In this document: positions 1-8,348 of the stretch, one piece after another
How positions within the stretch are numbered: position 1 is the stretch's first letter
Layout of the letters: the number at the start of each line of letters is the position of its first letter
DNA from: Labrenzia sp. THAF82
GTDB lineage: Bacteria > Pseudomonadota > Alphaproteobacteria > Rhizobiales > Stappiaceae
Direction: 5' to 3'
DNA length: 64,000 nucleotides
NCBI RefSeq assembly: GCF_009363435.1
Contig: NZ_CP045354.1
Coordinates: 252,001 to 316,000 of the forward strand
The notes under the pieces: generated by a model
Database searches by the model: none
The model's input: only the letters and a program-made list of their open reading frames with translations
Told to the model about the DNA's origin: nothing
Made by a program: the position numbers and the translations under genes

Positions 1-512
1 CCGGAACCGACAATCAGATAACCCTTTGTCTTCAAAGGCGCGAGATCTCTGCCAAGCTTAAAGAGAGTGGCCGGTGTGCTGCCGAAAGGCAGAGACAGCG
101 CGATGACGGGGATGTCGGCTTCAGGATAGGCGAGGGACAGCGGAACCCAGGCGCCATGGTCAAGGCCCCATTCGCTGTCAAGGATGACGTCGTGACCTTG
201 ATTTTCAAGCAGGCGAGCGACCTCGTCGACCTGATCTTCATCCGCGATTGCAGGATAGTCGATATCGTAAAGCGCTTTCGGGAAGCCTTGAAAATCATGG
301 TAGGTGCGCAGACGACCCGGAGCAGAAAGCCTCAAGCCCGGCGTTTCCCAGTGAGCGGACAGGATGACAATTGCTTTCGGGGTGGACGTTACATCCGCAA
401 ACGACTTCAAAAAACGGCTGGCCGCCGTATCTTCCAGAGCAAGGGTCGGTGCGCCATGTGCGAAAAACACCGACGGGGTCTTGGCCTCCTGCATCTCGCT
501 TGCTCCATTCAT
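1..512 (-). CDS. Extradiol ring-cleavage dioxygenase, LigB/DODA family (partial, C-terminus outside window)
   Basis: About 170 N-terminal residues of a class III extradiol dioxygenase of the 4,5-DOPA dioxygenase type. The family uses a mononuclear metal to open catecholic rings, but the true substrate cannot be read from sequence. Visible signatures are HGAPT with a likely metal-ligand His at residue 19, SAHWE (His54), the YHDFQGFP block near residue 71, and DHGAWVP (His119), all in the usual order. The reading frame runs off the left edge with no break. I chose the ATG at 512; an in-frame ATG at 494 is the alternative, and neither has a strong ribosome site. It lies downstream of the OmpA-like gene but beyond that gene's terminator, so it is probably transcribed separately. 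Confidence 0.88.
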   Translation of the reverse strand, partial: MNGASEMQEAKTPSVFFAHGAPTLALEDTAASRFLKSFADVTSTPKAIVILSAHWETPGLRLSAPGRLRTYHDFQGFPKALYDIDYPAIADEDQVDEVARLLENQGHDVILDSEWGLDHGAWVPLSLAYPEADIPVIALSLPFGSTPATLFKLGRDLAPLKTKGYLIVGS

Positions 513-600
513 CCGTTTGGTTCCTACAGGATGAACATAGGCCTGGCAGGCATCTTTATTAATGCCTGGATCGGAGAAGGCGTGTTCCCGGATTGTGAAC

Positions 601-634
601 AATGAAAAGCCGCCTCCGGGTGACCGGAAGCGGC
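601..634 (-). terminator. Rho-independent terminator after the OmpA-like gene
   Basis: Inverted repeat with arms GCCGC/GCGGC plus an inner TCCGG/CCGGA (609-634), followed on the minus strand by TTTTCATT. It lies 22 bases past the stop of the OmpA-like gene and fits the end of the two-gene periplasmic operon. Confidence 0.75.
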
Positions 635-655
635 AATCTTGCAGCACCGTAGTTT

Positions 656-1237
656 TTATCGGTAGCCAACATTGATGAGCTGAACGCGGCGGTTGATCGC
701 AGCGTCCGGTTTGGATGGCTCACGAAGCTGTTCTTCACCCATACCCACAGCAAACAGGTACTGGCTGGGAACCTGGAATGTGGTGACAAGCGCTTCCCGG
801 ACGGCCTTTGCTCTCCTGATGGAGAGTTCAAGATTGTACTCGCGATCACCTTTGGCATCCGTGTGCCCGACGATAAAGAAGGTCTGGCCCTGCAGATAAG
901 GCGTATGCAGCGCATCAGCGATCAGACCGACTGTCTCGTAGGACTCAGGCTTGATCCGCGCAGAATCAAAGTCGAACGTGATTTCGATGTTGAACTGGCG
1001 CAATGAAGCCAATTTGTCCCACAGAGGTACGCCCTGCGGCGAGTTGGCACCTGGATACTTCTGGATGTTTTCAAACGCCGCCTTTTGCAATGCATCTGCG
1101 CTGACATCCACTTTTTGCTGAGCACCTTGAAGTGAATTGATGATCTCGTTCCGGTTGAGTTGTGTCTGCGCCGACGACCCCACGACCGCGGCTGTCATTA
1201 CAGCAGCCGAAAGACCGGCCAAAAGAAGCTTTTTCAT
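656..1237 (-). CDS. OmpA-family cell-envelope protein
   Basis: A 193-residue secreted protein with an N-terminal signal peptide (MKKLLLAGLSAAVMTAAVV, with likely cleavage after SSAQ) and a C-terminal OmpA/MotB domain from about residue 85 to the end. The ITFDFDSARIKP start, the VGHTDAKGD block and the LSIRRAKAVREAL helix are typical of this peptidoglycan-binding fold; the Asp and Arg of those blocks normally contact diaminopimelate. There is no beta-barrel and no lipobox Cys, so it is probably a soluble periplasmic, peptidoglycan-bound protein. It starts 21 bases after the stop of the Cys-rich gene, which suggests one operon. Both proteins end in GYR, a small coincidence or a shared feature. 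Confidence 0.9.
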   Translation of the reverse strand: MKKLLLAGLSAAVMTAAVVGSSAQTQLNRNEIINSLQGAQQKVDVSADALQKAAFENIQKYPGANSPQGVPLWDKLASLRQFNIEITFDFDSARIKPESYETVGLIADALHTPYLQGQTFFIVGHTDAKGDREYNLELSIRRAKAVREALVTTFQVPSQYLFAVGMGEEQLREPSKPDAAINRRVQLINVGYR

Positions 1238-1258
1238 TTTTCGTCTCCCAATCCGGTC

Positions 1259-1675
1259 TTAGCGGTAGCCTGCAAGATCAATTGCCGTGTTACATTTTTC
1301 GCCGACAGAACGCTGCGCTTTCAAAAGGCAGCGCAAGACATGGCCCGCACCTTCCTTGACACCCTTGCACAGACGGCGCGCGTCATTCGTGCAGATCTTG
1401 GGAGCCGCGGCCTGTGCAGCAAGACGTTCCTGAATGAGGGATGCGACCACTGCGCGATCTGCATTGCATTTTTGTGAAACCTTTGCCTCGTTCTGAGCAA
1501 GACATTGACCGATGCCGTTATTCGCAAGCGTGGCACTCTTGCAGTATTTTTCGATGTCCGCTCCGCAGCTGGCAGACAAAATCTTGATCGCTTCCGCGAA
1601 GCCGACGGTTTGAGCGGCGGCAGGACCGCTTGCCAGCAATAGCGTGGCCATCAATGCAAAAATCAAACGTTTCAT
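1259..1675 (-). CDS. Periplasmic Cys-rich protein with two GLG1-like repeats
   Basis: A 138-residue exported protein. After a signal peptide (about residues 1-22, ending AAAQ) come two repeats with identical spacing, C-x7-C-x12-C-x11-C, at Cys37-45-58-70 and Cys95-103-116-128. This matches the Cys-rich repeat first described in the eukaryotic Golgi protein GLG1 and common in alphaproteobacterial periplasmic proteins. The eight cysteines probably form disulfides. Its function is unknown. I chose the ATG at 1675 because GGGAG lies just upstream and the signal peptide starts there; the frame is open further upstream but lacks a signal sequence. It is the first gene of an apparent operon with the OmpA-like gene. 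Confidence 0.85.
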   Translation of the reverse strand: MKRLIFALMATLLLASGPAAAQTVGFAEAIKILSASCGADIEKYCKSATLANNGIGQCLAQNEAKVSQKCNADRAVVASLIQERLAAQAAAPKICTNDARRLCKGVKEGAGHVLRCLLKAQRSVGEKCNTAIDLAGYR

Positions 1676-1879
1676 GTTGTGAATCTCCCAACCAGGGGCA
1701 AAAGGGAAAATGCCGCCTGCCCCAGACAACATTACGACACGCAAGAGTGTTTCAGGAGAATTCTACGACCGCAAGTATATCTTTGATTTTTCTGGTTAAT
1801 GAGCTTTTCGCCATTGCCAATCTTGACAGCGCTTTGCGAATGTCGTCCCTCGGCACAAATCAACACCCGGAACCCAAAG

Positions 1880-2329
1880 ATGCCCGTTAAGTTGGAACTC
1901 AAGCGCCTGGAGCATGGGCTGGACCTGCCCTTGCCAGCCTATCAATCAGATCTTGCCGCCGGCCTCGACCTTTTGGCAGCGGTTGATGACCCTGTCGCGC
2001 TGGCACCGGGTGAACGTAGGCTCGTGCCGACAGGGCTTTCCATGGCGCTGCCCGCGGGTTTTGAGGCACAGGTCCGACCACGCTCGGGTCTTGCTGCAAA
2101 ACATGGAGTTACGGTCCTCAACACGCCCGGTACCATCGACGCAGATTATCGCGGCGAAGTGAAGGTCATTCTGGTCAACCTAGGCCAGGAGCCCTTTCTC
2201 ATTTCCCGCGCCGACCGGATTGCACAGATGGTGATCGCGCCGGTGTTGCAGGCCGAGATTACGGAAGTTGATGTTCTGTCCGAAACAGATCGTGGAACCG
2301 GGGGCTTCGGTTCCACAGGTCGCAGCTAA
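1880..2329 (+). CDS. dut: dUTP diphosphatase
   Basis: A 149-residue trimeric dUTPase, which hydrolyses dUTP to dUMP and pyrophosphate, keeping uracil out of DNA and feeding dTMP synthesis. The five conserved motifs are present in order: AGLDLLA (motif 1), [11 protein letters not shown] (2), [17 protein letters not shown] (3), [12 protein letters not shown] (4) and the flexible C-terminal [10 protein letters not shown] (5). The length is normal for the family. The ATG at 1880 starts directly before the beta-strand [10 protein letters not shown]; the frame extends upstream but without family similarity. It lies 20 bases before the HAD phosphatase gene, so the two are probably co-transcribed. 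Confidence 0.96.
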   Translation: MPVKLELKRLEHGLDLPLPAYQSDLAAGLDLLAAVDDPVALAPGERRLVPTGLSMALPAGFEAQVRPRSGLAAKHGVTVLNTPGTIDADYRGEVKVILVNLGQEPFLISRADRIAQMVIAPVLQAEITEVDVLSETDRGTGGFGSTGRS

Positions 2330-2349
2330 GAACCGGAAATGACAAACGC

Positions 2350-3009
2350 ATGACCCCCAGTCTCGTGATTTTCGATTGCGATGGTGTTCTGGTCGACACC
2401 GAACGCATGACCAATCAGAACATGGCTGATCTGGTCTCCGCACTTGGATTTGAAATCAGCGGCGCGGAATGTCAGCGCCGCTTCATGGGCCGTACGCTGG
2501 AGAACGTAAAGGAGATGGTCGAAGATCTGATCGGGTACAAACTGCCTGACGACTGGCCAGATCAGGTTCGCATGCGTGATCTTGAGAGTTTCAAGTTGGG
2601 CGTTCCAGCCATTAAGGGCATAGAAAGCGTTCTGGATGAGCTGGACAGTCGCGAGGTCCCTTACTGCGTCGGGTCTTCGGGAAAGTATGAAAAGATGCAC
2701 GCCACGCTCGGCAGTTCCGGCTTGCTGCCTCGCGTCAAGGACCGTCTATTCTCCGCACAGGACTGCGAACGGGGCAAACCTTCACCGGATGTCTTTTTGC
2801 TCGCCGCGAAAAAAATGGGGCACCCACCAGAAACTTGCGTCGTCATAGAAGACAGCCTGCCAGGCGTCCGCGCAGCTGTTGCCGCCGGAATGACCGTTTT
2901 TGCGTTTGCAGAAGATCCTGCGTCTGACAAAGAAGCACTGCGCGCGGCGGGTGCCATCCTCTTTGAGGAAATGGCCGACCTTCCCGATCTTCTCTTTTCC
3001 AATACTTAA
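2350..3009 (+). CDS. HAD-superfamily phosphatase (subfamily IA)
   Basis: A 219-residue HAD hydrolase. It opens with the nucleophile loop FDCDGVLVDTE (Asp at residues 9 and 11), has an alpha-helical cap domain (about 18-85), the second motif VGSSGK near residue 114, GKPSPDVF with the catalytic Lys near residue 140, and IEDSLPGVRAA as the fourth motif. The arrangement resembles sugar-phosphate or phosphogluconate phosphatases such as YieH/YqaB. The actual substrate cannot be decided. It follows dut closely on the same strand. Confidence 0.88.
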   Translation: MTPSLVIFDCDGVLVDTERMTNQNMADLVSALGFEISGAECQRRFMGRTLENVKEMVEDLIGYKLPDDWPDQVRMRDLESFKLGVPAIKGIESVLDELDSREVPYCVGSSGKYEKMHATLGSSGLLPRVKDRLFSAQDCERGKPSPDVFLLAAKKMGHPPETCVVIEDSLPGVRAAVAAGMTVFAFAEDPASDKEALRAAGAILFEEMADLPDLLFSNT

Positions 3010-3154
3010 GTAGTTCCTAGAAAATAGTTCTGCGGTTCAGCGCGGATTGGCGATCTGCGCCCCTTATATCTTTGCTGGACGCATACTATCTTATCGCACC
3101 AGACCAAGGATACTGCCGGAAACGCGAATTGCCCGGCCAAACAGGGAGATTGCC

Positions 3155-4114
3155 ATGTCCATGACGACCAGCGGCCGCGGAAAGATCTATTCCTCGATAA
3201 CTGAAACTATTGGCGATACACCGATCGTGCGGCTCAATCGGCTTGCCCAAGCACACGGTGTCAAAGGTAACCTTCTGGCAAAGCTTGAGTTTTTCAATCC
3301 GATCGCAAGCGTCAAGGACCGCATTGGTGTTGCCATGATCGAGGCGATGGAAAAAGACGGCAAGATTGCTCCGGGTAAAACCACACTCGTGGAACCGACC
3401 TCCGGCAACACCGGGATTGCTTTGGCCTTTGTCGCGGCGGCCAAGGGATACCGGCTCATTCTGGTGATGCCTGAAACCATGTCTGTCGAGCGCCGCAAAA
3501 TGTTCAAGATCCTGGGCGCTGAACTGGAATTGACAGAGGGCCCCAAAGGCATGAAGGGCGCAATAGCGCGCGCAGAGGAACTGCTTGGCGAAATCGACGG
3601 CGCCGTTATGCCCCAACAATTCGAGAACCCTGCCAATCCCGAAATTCACCGAAATACGACTGCACAGGAGATCTGGAACGATACTGACGGCAAGATCGAT
3701 GTGTTTGTTTCAGGAATTGGAACAGGTGGTACAATTACAGGTGTGAGCCAGGTGCTGAAGGAGCGCCAGCCGGATCTTCATGTGGTTGCCGTCGAGCCGT
3801 CGGACAGTCCAATCCTGTCAGGCGGCAATCCGGGCCCGCACAAAATCCAGGGCATCGGAGCGGGCTTTGTCCCGGGCGTCCTCGAAACATCGATCTACGA
3901 CGAAGTTCAAACTGTCGAGAATGACGACGCTTTCGCGATGGCACGCGAAGTTGCCAAGCTTGAAGGCGTGCCCGTCGGCATTTCCTCCGGAGCCGCGCTA
4001 ACGGCGGCCATCCGTGTCGGGCAGCGTGAGGGGATGGAAGACAAGAACATCGTCGTGATCATTCCGTCTTTTGCGGAACGCTATCTGTCGACAGCACTGT
4101 TCGACGAAGTCTGA
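3155..4114 (+). CDS. cysK: Cysteine synthase A (O-acetylserine sulfhydrylase)
   Basis: A 319-residue fold-type II PLP enzyme that makes L-cysteine from O-acetylserine and sulfide. The signature [13 protein letters not shown] holds the PLP lysine (about residue 52), [11 protein letters not shown] is the substrate loop, [10 protein letters not shown] binds the cofactor phosphate, and [10 protein letters not shown] lies near the C-terminus. The ATG at 3155 has AGGGAG upstream at normal spacing and matches the usual N-terminus; an in-frame extension back to 3047 shows no family similarity. It is transcribed alone and converges on the GNAT gene. Confidence 0.96.
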   Translation: MSMTTSGRGKIYSSITETIGDTPIVRLNRLAQAHGVKGNLLAKLEFFNPIASVKDRIGVAMIEAMEKDGKIAPGKTTLVEPTSGNTGIALAFVAAAKGYRLILVMPETMSVERRKMFKILGAELELTEGPKGMKGAIARAEELLGEIDGAVMPQQFENPANPEIHRNTTAQEIWNDTDGKIDVFVSGIGTGGTITGVSQVLKERQPDLHVVAVEPSDSPILSGGNPGPHKIQGIGAGFVPGVLETSIYDEVQTVENDDAFAMAREVAKLEGVPVGISSGAALTAAIRVGQREGMEDKNIVVIIPSFAERYLSTALFDEV

Positions 4115-4122
4115 AGAGGACC

Positions 4123-4146
4123 GTCCCGCGGCGGTCGCCGCGGGAC
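4123..4146. terminator. Strong GC hairpin between convergent cysK and GNAT genes
   Basis: A perfect 11-base inverted repeat, GTCCCGCGGCG/CGCCGCGGGAC, separated by two bases. It has no T-run on either side, so it is not a classical intrinsic terminator. It may still pause or insulate convergent transcription. Confidence 0.4.
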
Positions 4147-4164
4147 AGCCTGCCAAGCAAATGC

Positions 4165-4755
4165 TCAGACCGGCCTTTCCATTCTGGTTGCTGAGGAAAA
4201 CCCGAACACGTACTTGAACGGTCCTGTTTCTTCACGGCTTATCGGCAGGAAACCCTGCCTTTCGTATAGGGCGCGCGCGCCCGGGTTTGTGTTGATCACA
4301 TCAAGGCGCACTCGAGACAGTTGCCGTCTTTGTGCTTCGGCGCAAACGGCGTCCAGCAGCTTCGTACCGATGCCCTGACCGCGTGCTCTTTCGCTGACGA
4401 AAATACCGTCCATCAAAAGAATATCTGGCTCCACTTCGCGCTCGAGCACGTCAAGCACCAGCCCTCGCCAAAGGCCTCCGAAAGGGCCGAACACGGCAGT
4501 CATATCCGACAGTTCGCCAGCAACCAGGGCACCTTCGCTGGTCTTGTATCCGGCAAGACCAAGCAAGTCTCCTTCCTTGCCGAGAGCGCTGATGGCAAAA
4601 TCAGGATCGAGAATCCTTTCAATCAGCTGCATCGCCCTGCGTTCAGGTGACAGGATATTGCCGAGCTTTCCCTTGAAAGCCTGCCAGAAAAGACCGGCGG
4701 CAACTGAGCGCTGGTCTTCCGGCAATCCTGGAACAATTGTGAAGCCGTCCGGCAT
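4165..4755 (-). CDS. GNAT-family N-acetyltransferase
   Basis: A 196-residue GNAT protein. The acetyl-CoA pyrophosphate loop RGQGIGTKLLDAV (about residues 124-136) and the following LDVINTNPGARALYERQGF block, the classical C-terminal part of the fold, are clear. The N-terminal half is less conserved. The substrate is unknown. It begins 8 bases after the stop of the YbjQ-like gene, so the two are probably one transcript. Confidence 0.85.
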   Translation of the reverse strand: MPDGFTIVPGLPEDQRSVAAGLFWQAFKGKLGNILSPERRAMQLIERILDPDFAISALGKEGDLLGLAGYKTSEGALVAGELSDMTAVFGPFGGLWRGLVLDVLEREVEPDILLMDGIFVSERARGQGIGTKLLDAVCAEAQRRQLSRVRLDVINTNPGARALYERQGFLPISREETGPFKYVFGFSSATRMERPV

Positions 4756-4763
4756 TAGAAGGC

Positions 4764-5081
4764 CTAACGAACGACGACGGCTGTTCCTGTTGCGCTGACC
4801 ATGAGCATGGATCCGTTCTGGCCGACCGTTTCATAGTCGAGATCAACGCCGATAACGGCATTCGCACCAAGTGCCTGGGCTTGTTGACACATTTCATCGA
4901 CGGCGATTTTGCGCGCCTTGGCAAGTTCTTCCTCGTAAGCACCGGAGCGACCGCCGACAATATCTCTGATACCTGCAAAGAGATCCTTGAACAGGTTGGC
5001 ACCCAAAATTGCCTCACCTGTCACAAGACCTTTGTAGTCCAAGTCCCGGCCCTGAATTGTGTTTGTGGTGGTGACAAGCAT
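4764..5081 (-). CDS. YbjQ/UPF0145 family protein
   Basis: A 105-residue protein of the YbjQ (UPF0145, 'heavy-metal-binding domain') family, proposed from structure to form oligomeric rings. Its function is not established. The family hallmarks are the N-terminal [11 protein letters not shown] strand, the [14 protein letters not shown] block, and the C-terminal [18 protein letters not shown] followed by [13 protein letters not shown]. The ATG at 5081 has GGAGA upstream. It is the first gene of a two-gene unit with the GNAT gene. Confidence 0.9.
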   Translation of the reverse strand: MLVTTTNTIQGRDLDYKGLVTGEAILGANLFKDLFAGIRDIVGGRSGAYEEELAKARKIAVDEMCQQAQALGANAVIGVDLDYETVGQNGSMLMVSATGTAVVVR

Positions 5082-5305
5082 TTTGGTTCTCCGTTTACGA
5101 CATCCGCGCAATGACATGGGTTGACCGATTGAGCATTGCAAGGAAACCAGGCAATTGCCAGGTGTCGTTGGTTACCTCTCTTCATGCTGGAAAGCATCAG
5201 ACGAAAGGGGCTCGATCTTGTCGAAACAATTCCTCAAGTCTTTTACGATGAAAAATGTAGTCTGGCACAAAGCCGTCAATTCTTCTTTTCTCAAAAGGAA
5301 ACGCC

Positions 5306-6346
5306 ATGAAGGCCGTGTTCTTTGAAGCCTTTGCGCAAACACCGAAACTTGCAACCCTTCCGGATCCGACACCGGAAGCGCATGGTGCTGTATTGAAAGT
5401 TGAGGCGACAGGCGTCTGCCGAAGCGATTGGCACGGCTGGATGGGGCACGATCCGGATATCGTTCTGCCACATGTGCCAGGGCATGAACTTGCCGGTATC
5501 GTGATGGAGGTTGGAAAGGGTGTCAGCCAATGGAAGGCGGGTGACCGGGTGACGGTGCCTTTTGTTGGTGGATGCGGAGCTTGTGCCGAGTGTCATGCAG
5601 GTCACCAGCAAGTCTGCGAGAACCAATTTCAGCCGGGGTTCACGCATTGGGGTTCATTTGCAGAATACGTGTCCATCCACAACGCCGATCTCAATCTCGT
5701 GGCTCTGCCCGATGACATGGCGTTCGCAACCGCCGCCAGTCTTGGATGCCGCTTTGCCACGTCATTTCGCGCTGTTGTTGATCAGGCAAGGACTTCTGCT
5801 GGTGAATGGGTTGCCGTTCATGGTTGCGGCGGTGTCGGTCTTTCGGCCGTCATGATCGCCAATGCCATCGGAGCCAATGTTGTGGCGATCGATATTGCGG
5901 ATGAAAAGCTTTCCCTTGCCCGAGATCTTGGCGCAGTTGCGACAATCAACGGCGCTGCGGAACACGATGTGGCCGGCGCGGTCATCGAGCTCACGCGCGG
6001 CGGTGCCCATGTCTCGCTTGACGCCCTTGGCCATCCAACGACCTGTTTCAATTCCATACAGAACCTGAGGCGCAGAGGACGGCACGTCCAGGTCGGCCTG
6101 ATGCTGGGCGATCAGAGCACCCCACAGGTTCCGATGGCGAAGGTGATCGGTCAGGAGCTGGAAATTCTAGGCAGCCACGGCATGCAAGCTCATCAATATG
6201 ATGCCATGCTGGACATGGTAACAACCGGGAAACTGCACCCCTCCCGTCTGGTCGGCGAAGAGATCAGCCTGGAACAGTCAATTGCGGCGCTCACGTCGAT
6301 GGACCGCTTTCAATCCGTTGGCGCAACTGTGGTGACCCAGTTCTGA
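5306..6346 (+). CDS. Zinc-dependent alcohol dehydrogenase family protein
   Basis: A 346-residue medium-chain dehydrogenase/reductase. Catalytic zinc ligands are visible in [10 protein letters not shown] and PGHELAGIV (the GHE motif). The structural-zinc loop [15 protein letters not shown] is intact, and the NAD(P)-binding Rossmann motif [13 protein letters not shown] sits near residue 172. It therefore oxidises an alcohol or reduces an aldehyde; the substrate is not evident. It is divergent from the YbjQ gene and converges with comM. A short inverted repeat, AACAGGT/ACCTGTT (6355-6385), lies in the convergent gap. Confidence 0.92.
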   Translation: MKAVFFEAFAQTPKLATLPDPTPEAHGAVLKVEATGVCRSDWHGWMGHDPDIVLPHVPGHELAGIVMEVGKGVSQWKAGDRVTVPFVGGCGACAECHAGHQQVCENQFQPGFTHWGSFAEYVSIHNADLNLVALPDDMAFATAASLGCRFATSFRAVVDQARTSAGEWVAVHGCGGVGLSAVMIANAIGANVVAIDIADEKLSLARDLGAVATINGAAEHDVAGAVIELTRGGAHVSLDALGHPTTCFNSIQNLRRRGRHVQVGLMLGDQSTPQVPMAKVIGQELEILGSHGMQAHQYDAMLDMVTTGKLHPSRLVGEEISLEQSIAALTSMDRFQSVGATVVTQF

Positions 6347-6384
6347 CCATTGGAAACAGGTTCGCTTGAGCGCGCTATACCTGT

Positions 6385-7911
6385 TCAGGCAGCGCGTCGC
6401 GACATATCCTGGCCACGATAACTGAGGGCTTCCGCAAGGTGGATACGGCCAACACTGTCCATGCCGTCCAGATCGGCCAGCGTACGGGCCAGCTTGAGAA
6501 CACGGTGATATCCGCGTGCACTTAATTGCAGCCGTTCGGCGATTTCGTGCAGGAAGGCCAGCCCTTTGCTGTCAGGCCGGGCAATGGTTTCAACGGCAGA
6601 AGCCGGAGCCTGAGCGTTGGTTCGGCAGGACAATCCCAGTTCCAGAAACCTCTGCTCCTGTATTCGGCGCGCTGCTGCTACTCTTGCAGCAACTGCCGAC
6701 GACGCTTCACTTGCGGCAGGACCAATCAGATCTGACGCAGTCACAGCCGGCACATCGATCCGCAAATCAATTCGATCAAGCAGCGGCCCACTGACCCTGG
6801 CCTGATAATCGGTCACACAACGTTCGCCGCGCCGGCACTGGTGTCCGGGCTCGCCAGCATGCCCACAGCGGCACGGGTTCATGGCGGCGACCAGCTGAAT
6901 ACGGGCGGGATAGGTCACCCGGTGGTTGGCCCTGGCGATGACCGCCTCGCCGGATTCAAGCGGCTGGCGCAAACTGTCGAGGACTTGAGGATTGAACTCC
7001 GGCAACTCATCCAGAAAGAGCACACCATTATGCGCAAGCGAGACCTCTCCGGGTTTTGCCTTCAGTCCGCCGCCAACGAGCGCCGCCATGGACGCTGAAT
7101 GGTGCGGCGACCGGAACGGCCGCCTGTCGGTCAGTTTCCCTTCCGCAAGCTCTCCGGCCAGGGACGCGATCATCGAAACTTCCAGCAGTTCGCGAGGCGT
7201 TAACGCGGGCAGTATGGAGGGTAGACGACTGGCCAGCATCGATTTGCCGGATCCGGGCGGACCGGTCATGAGCAGGTTATGACCCCCGGCGGCTGCAATT
7301 TCCAAGGCCCGGCGCGCACTTTCCTGACCTTTGACTTCAGCAAGGTCAGGCATGATACCAGCATTGCTGTGGAGCTTTGCGGTCGGACGGGACAGGACCT
7401 GGGTCCCCTTGAAGTGATTGGCAAGCTGTAAGAGCGATCTGGGTGCCAGCACATCCATGTCCTTGTCTGCCCATGCGGCCTCACCTCCGCTTGCCTCGGG
7501 ACAGATAAGACCCTTGCCGAGCGCATTGGCACCCATTGCAGCAGGCAACACGCCCGTGACCGGAGCCAGGGTTCCGTCGAGCCCAAGCTCGCCAAGCACC
7601 ACAAAGCCTTCCAGGAACTCAGCCGGTATCGCGCCAATTGCCGCCATAATGCCAAGAGCGATGGGAAGGTCATAATGCGATCCTTCCTTGGGCAGGTCCG
7701 CAGGCGCCAGATTGACTGTTACCCGCTTGGCCGGGAGTGCAAGTCCGGACGCACTGAGCGCTGCCCGCACGCGTTCCCGGCTTTCCGCGACAGCCTTGTC
7801 CGGAAGGCCGACAATATTGAACATCACTGCGCCCGGTCCGACATGCACTTGCACATCCACCGTCACTGCATCGATGCCCTGAAAAGCGACTGTCGTTATC
7901 CGGCTGACCAT
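6385..7911 (-). CDS. comM: YifB/ComM-family AAA+ ATPase
   Basis: A 508-residue Mg-chelatase-like AAA+ ATPase. ComM is a hexameric helicase that promotes branch migration during integration of transforming DNA, though the gene is widespread in non-competent bacteria. The protein has the N-terminal ChlI domain (about residues 20-145), Walker A GPPGSGKS near residue 219, Walker B LFLDELPEF near residue 299, a CRCGHAG...CRRGERC zinc-like cluster near residues 347-366, and the C-terminal helical domain ending near ARTLADLDG. Its length is normal. It is last on the minus strand before the convergent alcohol dehydrogenase. Confidence 0.93.
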   Translation of the reverse strand: MVSRITTVAFQGIDAVTVDVQVHVGPGAVMFNIVGLPDKAVAESRERVRAALSASGLALPAKRVTVNLAPADLPKEGSHYDLPIALGIMAAIGAIPAEFLEGFVVLGELGLDGTLAPVTGVLPAAMGANALGKGLICPEASGGEAAWADKDMDVLAPRSLLQLANHFKGTQVLSRPTAKLHSNAGIMPDLAEVKGQESARRALEIAAAGGHNLLMTGPPGSGKSMLASRLPSILPALTPRELLEVSMIASLAGELAEGKLTDRRPFRSPHHSASMAALVGGGLKAKPGEVSLAHNGVLFLDELPEFNPQVLDSLRQPLESGEAVIARANHRVTYPARIQLVAAMNPCRCGHAGEPGHQCRRGERCVTDYQARVSGPLLDRIDLRIDVPAVTASDLIGPAASEASSAVAARVAAARRIQEQRFLELGLSCRTNAQAPASAVETIARPDSKGLAFLHEIAERLQLSARGYHRVLKLARTLADLDGMDSVGRIHLAEALSYRGQDMSRRAA

Positions 7912-7999
7912 ACCCTGCTCTCTACCTTAAGGTGCAAGGCATCGAAGCATATCCATGATCAGGATTCAAGAACAGAAGAGGAACAAATTACGCTGACGG

Positions 8000-8230
8000 T
8001 CAGCAGACCATCGCGGGTCGCCCTGGAAAATAATTGTAGGGCCGCTCAATGCCGGCGAGAACGTCCTGCAAATAGGGGGGAACGCAAAAGTCTTCGTCCA
8101 ATGTCAGTCGGTTCGCCTCAAGCCATTGAGACACCAGCTCGATCAGCATTTCCGGGTCTTTTTCAAACATCGCCCGGCACATTTCCATCTCGAGCTCTGC
8201 GCTTGTCTTCACCGCTTGTTTAATAATCAT
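8000..8230 (-). CDS. Small conserved-looking protein, 76 residues, unknown function
   Basis: I do not recognise a family. The protein has an acidic helical first half (AELEMEMCRAMFEKDPEMLI, about 11-30), then SQWLEANRLTLDED, and a Pro/Tyr-rich tail with PPYLQDVLAG, RPYNYFPGRP and a C-terminal Cys. There is no signal peptide or membrane segment. The ATG at 8230 has only a weak GGG upstream; starts further in are possible. A TATAAT at 8285-8290 and a CATAA-N7-TTATG palindrome about 62 bases above the predicted transcription start resemble a LysR-controlled promoter, and the same palindrome lies in front of the LysR and methyltransferase genes. I therefore infer that it belongs to that regulon. 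Confidence 0.6.
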   Translation of the reverse strand: MIIKQAVKTSAELEMEMCRAMFEKDPEMLIELVSQWLEANRLTLDEDFCVPPYLQDVLAGIERPYNYFPGRPAMVC

Positions 8231-8284
8231 TGGCCCAATCACTGTTCTTATTATCAATTTATGCGTGCTTATATCGTGCCTGCA

Positions 8285-8290
8285 ATTATA
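8285..8290 (-). promoter_or_regulatory. Predicted -10 box of the 76-residue protein gene
   Basis: A perfect TATAAT on the minus strand, 55 bases before the ATG at 8230, in an AT-rich gap. No good -35 box is seen 17 bases upstream, which is typical of activator-dependent promoters. The LysR-type palindrome is centred about 62 bases upstream of the predicted start. Confidence 0.45.
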
Positions 8291-8331
8291 GGATTTTGCC
8301 AGCAAATAGCAGTTATGCGCACATCCCGCGC

Positions 8332-8348
8332 CATAACTGAGTGTTATG
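8332..8348. promoter_or_regulatory. LysR-type operator copy 2, CATAA-N7-TTATG
   Basis: The 17-bp palindrome CATAACTGAGTGTTATG contains the T-N11-A core known for LysR regulators. It has the same arms and spacing as the site at 10642-10658. An extra half-site, CAGTTATG, lies at 8310-8317 and pairs with CATAACTG at 8332-8339. The site overlaps the 3' end of the MFS gene and sits upstream of the 76-residue protein gene. Confidence 0.6.

Noticed and set aside
5150-5159. Palindrome GGCAATTGCC between the YbjQ and alcohol dehydrogenase genes
   Set aside because: Only 10 bp, with no second copy and no matching regulator nearby; could be chance.
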